From Topomyia yanbarensis (lineage: Eukaryota > Arthropoda > Insecta > Diptera > Culicidae): a stretch of 64,000 nt of DNA. The stretch is taken from NCBI RefSeq assembly GCF_030247195.1, contig NC_080671.1, positions 410,589,335 to 410,653,334 of the forward strand, in the 5' to 3' direction. Position numbers and translations under genes: made by a program. Positions 55,667 to 64,000 of the stretch are shown in pieces. The stretch's first letter is position 1; each line of letters opens with the position of its first letter. The notes under the pieces were generated by a model, which worked only from the letters and a program-made list of their open reading frames with translations, was not told the DNA's origin and did not search any database.

Positions 55667-58155
55667 ATGATTTGCTCGGATGATGCTCAAACGCTTTTAT
55701 GTGTGATTCTTTTCATGTGGCTTATCGCAAGAATTCAAATGTTGCCGCTCAAAAAATAATAATTGTTTGCGATCATTACACAGTTGTTGTTTGGGTTACA
55801 TACCTACCTAATCAGTACGACGGGTGATGCTTTTGTTGAGCATTCCGACAGCAATGCTTCGAAATTATACTTGCGAACTGAATGTCTTTCGGTTTACTAC
55901 TTGGGATTGCTCTTGCCACTACTTTATAAAGGTAATCAGTTCTCATTTTAAATTCCTTTTTTAATACTTCAAATGACTGTAGACAATATTTCAAATTCCT
56001 TTTTTAATATTTGAATTGACTGTAGACAATGTTTCAAATTTTAACCGGGCATCAATCATCAAAATTCCTTTTCTTTGTTGAACACAGACAAATACAGATT
56101 TTCTATTACAAGCATTTTCAACAAAATCATTTGGCAGTGTTGCCTTCAATCCTCAATTTGCACACACGCAATTCTACACCGTTACACCGCCATCAAGTTT
56201 CATGCTGAGATCCTCTGCGCAGGACCGGCGAGGAGCTTTCAGCCCTAAATACACGTCATTGCAGTAGAGCAAAAAAATCGACGGTCCCAAGTTGCTTCCC
56301 TGCGCTATACCTGGCAATCTCCAATGACAACCATTATCTCCCGCTCATAGAGCTAGGATTAAAACAGCTGCAAAACCTACCGATGATTCTAAATTTATAC
56401 TTTTCATCGATTGTTATGTGAAAACTGGCGGATAGGTTGGTGCAAATAATATCAGTTTGAACGCAACATTTTATATTCCCTATTATGTATGATGCTATTG
56501 ACCATTGATCAGCCTATCTTAAGGCATGTTCAAGAGTTCTATATTCATAGCTTTAACAATTGTTTTTTTTTATAAAACTGAAAACTTTTCCCAGCAGCAG
56601 ATTTAGCGGATATTCTATTCAGTTTAAAATACTTGTCACGCAATGTCGTTAGCGTCATAGGAAATGTAAAGTTTTCCCTGGTAGGAATACCAGGTCTTCA
56701 GAAATGTTTGCAAATCTGCAGATTTTTCAATTATACTGCAACTTTTTCGACAGCAGATATTTTGTAGTTATTCTAATTGTCTGTAGTTTTTTTTGTAAAT
56801 TTTATGTAGAAAGTTAAACATTAATTTATGTCCAAATCACACGACTGCCTAATAAGTCGCTAGGGTGGGTGCTCCTATAGTTGAGGTGTACCAATAGTTG
56901 CAGTAGTGGGTTGTACGCCTAACTAAGGTACCAACCATCAACAAATATTTTTTATCGATTCTTCGCACTAAAATTCAGCGACAATAAAACTGTTATCCTT
57001 GAAATATTGATGAAATGATGTCACTATTAATCTTGATCAATAATCGACTTTAAATCCAAATTTCTGCCAGTTTTAGTAACGCACAATCGACTGTATCTTT
57101 TTAGGATATAGGCGTGATTCGGAGTATCCGGCTTGTTCGATTGCTACAATGATAATGATCTTATTGAACATGAAAGGTCCTTTGGAATAATATGAAAGTA
57201 GATAGGAAATCGATGATATTCGTTTTTCAGATATTAGCACATTTTTCATTAAATTTCCTTTGCATTTTTTCTGAAATTTAACTTTTACCATATGATGTCT
57301 GAGCGCAGAGTTTCGGGGCGTTTTTCAGTAACTTCGCTTAAAGGAAATAGTTCATATTTCTTTTGGATTAGGAATCGGTTTTCCTGTTTCCACTGGATTT
57401 ATCAAGATATGAAGCAAAATAATTATGGACAAGATATTCTTTTAATGAGTTTAGTTGCGATTCTTTGTATTATCACCATGTCACATCTTTATTAGATTTG
57501 CATTTTATTTTTTAGAAATACACGAACGAACACGAACGAACTCAGTTTTATACGGAGCCGGCGTGCAGAGAAATCCGTCATTTTTATTGGCGCGTAATAA
57601 AAAGAAGCATCCGAGCATTGCTATGCCTAACGATACGTTTGACTCATGCCGAATACGAAAAGAACTCGATAGCCGGTGCATGCGGAAAATCGGAAATATG
57701 AAGGTCCCACCTCTAAAAAGTAAATGACGCCAGATTCTGAGTCCCACATTAGCTAATACTTCCATATTTATCAATCCAAACTCCTCTTTTGAGCGGGACC
57801 TGACCCAAACCATTCTGAATACGTCCAAACAACGTGCTCGATGTCTCGGTAACCCTTGCCACAAACGCATAGTTTACTATCACTGTCATAACTCTGGTTT
57901 GCGATTGAAATTCGACTACATCAATATTTCCGATTACCAATACATTCATAATCTCGCGTCGGTTGAGCAGGTGAGATATTCCAGAAATAGAAGTGAAACA
58001 TCGGGCAATACACAAACAACGATACGGTATTCGTTCCAAGTTGATAATGCAAATATTCGCTGTAGAACGGAAATAGTTGCTTCCACAATCAATTAATTCG
58101 ACAAAGCAAACAAACGAACAAAAATATGTGTATTCTGTAGATGCACCGGATGCCT
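55667..58155. other. Intergenic region between the T-protein and receptor genes
   Basis: AT-rich with many short frames on both strands, none with a domain. A near-tandem duplication lies at 55944-56040 (AAATTCCTTTTTTAATA-type units followed by GACTGTAGACAAT). 57749-58155 is 3'-flanking DNA of the receptor gene; long minus-strand frames there read through its last intron and are not coding. Confidence 0.5.
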
Positions 58156-59693
58156 TCAGTTGTCGAAAGTCACCATCATAAACAGGAAAGATGCCATTGT
58201 GCCAATCATCTGTAATTTGAAGGTATTGTAGTGAAAGGTGTTTTTCCGTGCACAAAATTTTGTTAACGTTATAGAACACCGTCAAATCAACCTCGAAAAA
58301 CCAGGTCGTGATTCTGGGAGTATTGTGTTTAATTTGAAGCATCAATGCTCGGATCTGAAAGAATAAAACCAGTAATGAATATAGAATTCAATTGGATTTT
58401 CGTATAAACAAGCTGTCTCACCTTTACTGCAACCATCCCAACTCCCTCACGAGTAAGAGCTTCTCCCAGTACGGACTGTATGTCTTGAGAGGCCTGCTTC
58501 AAAGCATTGCAAACTGCGAGAATCGCTATTACTATACCGCAGTACTCGAACCACCAGATGGTGTGCATTCCGCTGTGGGCAATGTTATCCTTCTGGCCGG
58601 TGCGAATTGCCCGATAGGCAGCGAAGAGGGACAAAATGCCATACGTTACCACAATGGTGCAGTAGAATAGTATCTGTAAGTGAGCAGATGGTTAATTTTC
58701 AATTACTTCTACGACGATGCGAGTCCCTTGCAGGATCATTTTATCGGCGGATCGGTATTTGAAGAACATACCTCTATAAATATCAGTGAACTTATTTTGT
58801 TCGATAATTTGTACAAATCATCGTAAAGTTGTGCTACGGTTGATACCCGAGTGTCCAGCTCCTCCAGGCTATGTTTAGCTCGAGATATTTTCACTTTAGA
58901 TGATTTGTGTATACCTAAATCTTGTCTGTAATCAGAGAACAAAATTGAAATTTGATCAAAAATAACAATCATCGTATCAAAAAATGACGAAAATGTTGTA
59001 TTTTAACTTCAACTGGTAAAATTACATACAAAAGCTTTAAATTTACATTAACATTTCAATGCAAATTGAATGAGTCGAACTGAGCCTCATTTGCGGTTAC
59101 CTCAGCACTTCTTCCAGAAACCAAATTCTTCTCAGCAGCACCAGTGCCATCACGAACGCATTCGTCGCCATCACCGAGGCTGCGTAGCTAATATAGATCT
59201 TTCCACCGTAAAAGGACAGAACGGTCAAAAAGTCCCCTAGCAGCACCAGTGCGCTCAAGCTGGCCACGGTTACGACCACCAGGTAGAAAATGGCACAGAA
59301 CACCAGCAGACGACTCTCGAAATCGTGGTCAATGGAAATTCCCAGCGCACTAATTCGCAAATCGATCCACCGCAGACGACTCAAAATCGTTCCCAGAAGA
59401 TTCCTTTTTGTCAGCCGAAGCACAAGAGCGACCGGCAACGAAACGTAACCAATTTCCAGCATTATTTGGCCACCGGCGTCCATGAGGGGTGAACCGCTGG
59501 TGAGGTACGGTGCGTTGACATTCCGGATAGCGAAAAAGACGTAGAAGGGCACATTCACCACAAACAGCGCCAGTCCGGAGCGAGTCCAGATCGGAACCAT
59601 TGCACCAGTCTCTTCCGAGCCGGAAAGTCGAAAGGTGTAGGCACCGAAACCGATCGCTTTATTGAAGAGAAACAGCGAACGAAAGCTGTCCAT
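58156..59693 (-). CDS. Gustatory receptor (insect 7tm_7 family)
   Basis: Five minus-strand exons: 59693-59101, 58925-58772, 58673-58422, 58354-58268 and 58209-58156. All introns are GT-AG and all joins keep frame, giving 379 residues, the normal size for insect Gr proteins. These are seven-pass ligand-gated cation channel subunits with cytoplasmic N-termini, acting in the dendrites of taste neurons. Hydrophobic segments lie near residues 39-57, 75-93, 129-152, 166-187, 250-272, 283-304 and 360-377. The three short 3' exons and the ending FFEVDLTVFYN plus MIGTMASFLFMMVTFDN match the Gr C-terminal pattern, although the usual TY...QF motif reads SF...TF. The start at 59693 is the first in-frame ATG (MDSFRSLFLF); the frame is open for about 40 codons upstream without ATG, so an additional 5' exon is possible. 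The ligand and subfamily cannot be told from this sequence. Confidence 0.9.
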
Positions 59694-60820
59694 TCCACGC
59701 TCGGGGACGGTTTTCACTTGACGGAGGAATTTGGACAGGAAGAATTCTCGTGAGCCTACCTTGGACCAGGTGGAAAAATGATTTGAATCAAGTGTGGAAG
59801 TCTAGCAACATTTATAGCTTATTGTCGATTACATAGCATCACAACAGCAATTTAAAATTCCAATGATGGAATTTTCAGGATCAGTAGTGATGGTCATGCA
59901 GCTGTATCTTAATTACTCATAAACGATATTTTGGTAATGTTGAATTTCATGAAATTGAAATTTATTGACGAACATTTTGAAATCCAGGATCGAGTTTGAA
60001 ACTGAAAAATTGCAAATCGTATTTCCCTTTCGAGGCAGGAAATCGGATTCGAACTTCAATTTATTTCCTATAGAATAAACAAAACTATAACTCGTAAGTT
60101 AAATAAAAATTTGGACTAAACCTTCGCCTAACGAATTCACAGTAATTGATATTTTGAACATCTTTTTCGTGTCCCCAGTATGATGTTAGATCTTTCGTCC
60201 TTTGATTGGTATCATTATCAGCATTATCATCAATTCTGCATCAATTTGCTATGAATACATAAACATCACACACCATAGATTATCCTAAGGTAATTTGATT
60301 ATGCATTAAATTGACTTCATTAATTCCGTTTATTATTGGCTGGTATTTATTTCGTTTCGGCAGAACTAAACTGAAAACATATGTACTGTACAAAACATGA
60401 CACAGTGAGAACATAGAACTGTACAATAATAGTTTGGTTGGTTTTGTAAGTAGCTATTGTTCGGTATATGCTTTGTCACTGGTTGGAGCTGACTGTTGAT
60501 TTGGAAGTAGGATGTTTGGTTTACTTTGGTCCTGTTTAGGAGGGTATACAGTACTATTTCAATAATTACTCGACATTTAATCCATGGCACGCTTGTAACT
60601 TGGAATCATTCTCATTGATTCATTTCTATGAAACTGCAAAAGTATCCTGAAGGTTATGAAATACTCATGTTTAAACTCGAATTGATCAAACCAACGAACG
60701 TTTTCAAATGAGAAAGGTGATAATAGGAATTGTGTGACAATACGATCAATGTCCACTTTCCCTACCTTAGATGTCGCAAGAATTTTCCAAACTAAAGTTG
60801 TGCATTTCAAATTTAATATT
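59694..60820. other. 5' flank of the receptor gene, unassigned
   Basis: AT-rich. 59694-59815 stays open in the receptor frame without a methionine and contains a donor-like AAG|GTAGGC near 59763. The rest has no recognisable gene; the minus-strand frames at 60366-60810 are domain-free. Confidence 0.4.
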
Positions 60821-60821
60821 C

Positions 60822-61870
60822 TTTTTTAATTCGTTTATTTGCCACGGTTCAAGGCGTTAGCTTCACGGAGCCACGGGTCTTTTATATATTTACATGATGT
60901 AAAAATAAAAATAATGAACATTTAATATAATATTAATCTAACCGATCCTGTACGCGCGACTTGCCATTGCGCGCGGAGATCCGTTTTAGTGTCGGGGAAA
61001 TATTTGCATCCACGTCAACTGTATCATGGGGGTCATTCATATCTCTGTCGTCGTCGCATATGTCCGGGTTATCATCGCGGCTACTGCCTTGATGTTCGCG
61101 ATCAGGTGTTGTTCCGAACTTCTTTCCCTTTCGGGTCACGAGCGTGAACCCTCCATTATTGCTAGTAGCTCCCTCATTGATGGTATTAGCTGTTGAGTTT
61201 GTGGTACTTGACGCGGCTTTCGCAGTTGTCGTTATTGCTTGAACAGCAGCCACAAATTTGGCAACCATTTGTGGCTCAGGGAATAATATCGGAGACTGAG
61301 TGTTGGCATTTTTTCTGCAGATGAGCTTTTCTTAGCGGTTTCTGGACAGGGTTGTCCGTAATGTGCCGTTTGTTCGCAGAACTGGCACATGTTAGTTTGT
61401 CTTTGATATGTACATAGACTTCGCTGTATAATGGTATCACTCCCTTCTGTTTTGTACTGCAGGGTAAGGTGGGAGGGAATGGGTTGGTCTACCCGCATTC
61501 TCACTACAAAAACACCACCTGGAAAGTAGTTCCTCCACGTGTCCTCCGTAATGGACTCCACTTCTCCGAAATACGACATGAATCTTTTAATGGCCACTTT
61601 GCAAGTACGTGGAGCCAAATCATGTAATTTGACTTCCACGTTTCCGTTATCCATATACACAGGGATCTTGATTTTTGCGGTGCCACAATCTAGCACATGT
61701 TTCTAGTTGTTTTGCGAAATGAATCTTTATTGAACGTTATCAGCACCGCGTGCCTGACGTGCCCCAACTGGATGAAGCTGACTTCCGAAGCTGCATTTTC
61801 ACCTTCAGCAAATGTTCCACATCAGGAGGGTGTATGTCCTCCCGAAGCTACTCACGATACTGCGCACCTT
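60822..61870 (-). pseudogene. LINE ORF1 (gag-like, CCHC zinc knuckle) in reverse orientation
   Basis: Minus-strand blocks in order: LREDIHPPDVEHLLK, then (shifted) QLGHVRHAVLITFNKDSF, then KIKIPVYMDNGNVEVKLHDL, GEVESITEDTWRNYFPGG, the knuckle CQFCEQTAHYGQPC, and after another shift a low-complexity TTT/SST/NTA region and a basic end KRISARNGKSRVQDRLD with a stop at 60933. This is an RNA-binding ORF1 protein of a mosquito LINE. After the stop comes GGCTCCGTGAAGC, then CCGTGGCAAATAAACGAATT and an A-rich run at about 60825, which looks like a LINE 3' end. No ORF2 lies between, so this is either an ORF1-only copy or an inverted 5' part of the LINE to its right. Two frameshifts make it non-functional. 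Confidence 0.8.
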
Positions 61871-61876
61871 AAATTA

Positions 61877-62175
61877 GATCCACAATTGCAGCTTGTCGAC
61901 GAATGCAATCAGCCTGATTCCATCAACGACGTTCATCTGTTTTCTAAGGAACTTGTATGCTATGGCAGCGACCTTTCCCGGCCAGACCCACAATTGCAGC
62001 TTGCCGATGGGCACAATCAGCTAGAACCCATCACCGACGCCCATCTGCTTGCCACGGAACTTGGCAGCGACTCTTCCCGGCCAGATCTACAATTGCAGCT
62101 TACCAACGGACGTGATCAGCTTAACTCCGACGCCTGTATGTTGACAACAAAATCTGAAAGCAGAGACTACGATAT
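61877..62175 (+). repeat. Three coding tandem repeats of ~100 bp in the LINE
   Basis: Units start at 61877, 61985 and 62084 (108, 99 and about 92 bp), each beginning GAYCYACAATTGCAGCTT and encoding D-x-QLQL followed by about 28 residues, ending S-R-P in the first two. All lengths are close to multiples of three, so the repeats keep the frame. Confidence 0.88.
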
Positions 62176-64000
62176 GCTCCGATCAGATAACAGCAGTCTA
62201 AAACAATTAGAGCAATTTGAAGTTCCTGCTTTTGTTTACACAGGTAAATGCAATGAATGTATATGTTCTTCCGAAGTAGGACATACAGATGCTGCTCCCG
62301 CTGAAAATCCACCCCTATTACAGCCAGACGCCACCACCATCGCCGCTCGTCTTTCTACCGCTCAACCATCAGGACACTATCTGGAGGAACAACTTAGTAT
62401 CTACTACCAGAACGTGAGAGGACTACGCACAAAAATTGACGAGTTGTTCGTCGCTGTTTCAGAGGCCGAATATGATGTCATTATTCTAACCGAAACGTGG
62501 CTGAATGATCAAATCCATTCGATCCAGTTATTCGGCCCAAGTGTACCGCCGTTTACCGTAAAGATCGCGATCCAGACAGTACAGGGAAAAAACGTGGTGG
62601 TGGTGTGCTTATTGCAGTGTCCAACCGGCTCTCGTCCAAACATAAAACGGATAGTAACGATCTCGAACAACTGTGGGTAGATATTCGCGGGCGCGATACT
62701 AATATTTGTGTAGGCGTAGTATACATTCCCCCTGATTCCGCAAGTGATATAGATATTATTCAGAAGCACATAGACTCAGCACTTGATATCGCAACTTCCA
62801 TTCAACCCAACATGGCTCATCTACTGTTTGGTGACTATAATCAGCCAGGGCTTCTTTGGAAGACTACACCCTCCGGTTATGCCTTTCCAGATCCTTCTGA
62901 ATCTATCTTTTCGAGAGCGAGTATTGCCTTATTGGACGGAATGTCTATATTGAACATGCTGCAAATGTGTACCGTAAATAACAGACGAAATCGAACCCTG
63001 GATCTCCTGTTCGTAAATGAAGAAGCTTCTATTAACTGCGCCGTTTCAGAAGCCCCTGAGCCATTAGTTGCCTGTGACGTATATCATCCTCCTCTTCTAG
63101 TAACGCAGATTTGTCCCCAGTTGGTTATTTTTGACGAAATTCTGGATGTCAGGAACTTTTCGAAGACTGATGTCTCTAGGCTTCAAAGTTCACTACAGGC
63201 AATTGATTGGGAGACTTTGTTAAATTCCGCGATCGATGTAGATGTTGCCGTAGAAAAACTTTCACTGGTCCTGAAACAGCTATTCAGAATAACAGTTCCC
63301 GCACCACGTCCTCGACCAAAACCGGCATGGTCCAATCGTCTGCTACGTAAGCTGAAAAGATTGCGAGCAGCTGCGCTTCGGCATTACACCAGCCGACGAA
63401 ACCACATTACAAAACGAGAGTTTATTCAAGCTAGCAACAGTTACAAGACATATAATCGGTTCCTCTATACAGGACACGTAGCACAAACCCAATCAAACCT
63501 GAAACAAAATCCAAAGCAGTTTTGGTCTTTCGTTAACGGAAAACGCAAAGAAAATGGGCTTCCCTCCAGTATGTTCCTTGCAAGTGAAACATCAAGCACT
63601 CCAAGCGGCATCTGTGACCTATTCGCTCAACATTTCTCGAGTGTGTTTCAAAAGGACTCGGCTAACTCCACTCAGGTGGAATATGGCCTTCAGAATGTCC
63701 CTCATGATGTAATTAATGTAGGTAATATCCAATTTACTGACGAAGACATTTTAACTGCCATGAGAAAGCTAAAGTCTTCAACATCAGCAGGACCAGATGG
63801 TATTCCTTCCATTATACTGAAAAGATGCGCAAGCGCATTGTGTACGCCTTTAAGGCTAATTTTCAATCAATCACTATTGCAATCGGCGTTTCCCGTGTGT
63901 TGGAAAAAATCAGTTATGTTTCCCGTTTTTGAAAAAGGTGATAAGCAAAATATTGCGAACTATCGTGGCATATCCTCACTCTGCGCTGGATCAAAGTTAT
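61877..64000 (+). pseudogene. LINE ORF2 (endonuclease and start of RT), cut by the window end
   Basis: The + strand reads through three repeats (61877-62175) into an APE-type endonuclease: YYQNVRGLRTKIDEL, ILTETWLND, then after a frameshift near 62550 KKRGGGVLIAVS, VGVVYIPP, LLFGDYNQPGLLW, RTLDLLFV and DVYHPPLLV. It stays open through a linker into the first RT motifs AGPDGIPSIILKRC and NYRGISSLCAGSKL at 63990, where the window stops. The order and motifs fit the Jockey/CR1 group; the clade cannot be fixed without the rest of RT. The shift in the endonuclease suggests a dead copy or a sequencing error. The first ~60 codons of the frame beginning at 61697 are the antisense of the adjacent ORF1 and not part of ORF2. 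Confidence 0.85.

Noticed and set aside
57749..58345. 198-codon minus-strand frame read as one protein
   Set aside because: It reads through the last intron of the gustatory receptor; splicing to the exon at 58209-58156 restores the family C-terminus.
61697..61870. N-terminal part of the 327-codon frame beginning MFLVVLRNE
   Set aside because: This part is the antisense of LINE ORF1 motifs on the minus strand; the LINE-specific + strand sequence starts at the repeats near 61877.

Overview
The window is a transposon-dense stretch of an insect nuclear genome, most likely a culicine mosquito. The evidence is spliced genes with GT-AG introns, an insect gustatory receptor, BEL/Pao, R1-like and Jockey/CR1-like retroelements, tRNA-derived SINEs and many small inverted-repeat elements. 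There are no bacterial-style operons, no CRISPR array and no intact RNA gene. The species call is inference; no database was searched.

Host genes. Only two well-supported host genes are visible, both in the right-hand part. At 54300-55666 (+) lies a three-exon gene for mitochondrial aminomethyltransferase, the T-protein of the glycine cleavage system. At 59693-58156 (-) lies a five-exon gustatory receptor gene of about 379 residues. Two weaker coding candidates are a possible divergent first exon at 54209-53991 (-) and a cysteine-rich open segment at 39134-38892 (-).

Left third (1-26 kb). A purine-rich simple repeat opens the window, followed by a decayed LINE ORF1 fragment. Two direct copies of one dispersed repeat follow (3.0-8.15 kb and 17.7-22.55 kb). 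The first copy is split by a 2.26-kb element with about 600-bp inverted arms and a 5-bp target duplication, and the second copy supplies the empty site. Between the copies is a 6-kb inverted-repeat structure (9560-15636) whose inner arms are mirrored tandem arrays, with another foldback element nested inside it. Small elements with clear target duplications include a TTAA element, a hAT-type element with CTACCGAT repeats, and two SINEs.

Middle (27.8-47 kb). A full-length, apparently intact BEL/Pao retrotransposon (27876-34560) has LTRs that look identical, a primer site matching tRNA-His and one 1854-codon Gag-Pol frame. It has no visible env and no clear target duplication. A second, unrelated BEL/Pao copy (41.9-47 kb) is broken by a TA-flanked element, stops, frameshifts and loss of the reverse transcriptase core.

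Right third (47-64 kb). An R1-clade LINE relic is broken up by hAT-like elements, then comes a 1.33-kb hAT-type element with GCGGT repeats, then the two host genes. The window ends in a LINE that runs off the edge. Its endonuclease and RT frame points right, and it abuts a LINE ORF1 pointing left.

The sequence is therefore mostly a record of nested insertion, in which paralogous copies and target duplications give the relative order of several events. I did not find a convincing new enzymatic system. The most unusual structures are the giant inverted repeat with a conserved hairpin-like core containing an ATGGCGGC word, the foldback element with an RSS-like CACTATG end, and the head-to-head LINE junction.
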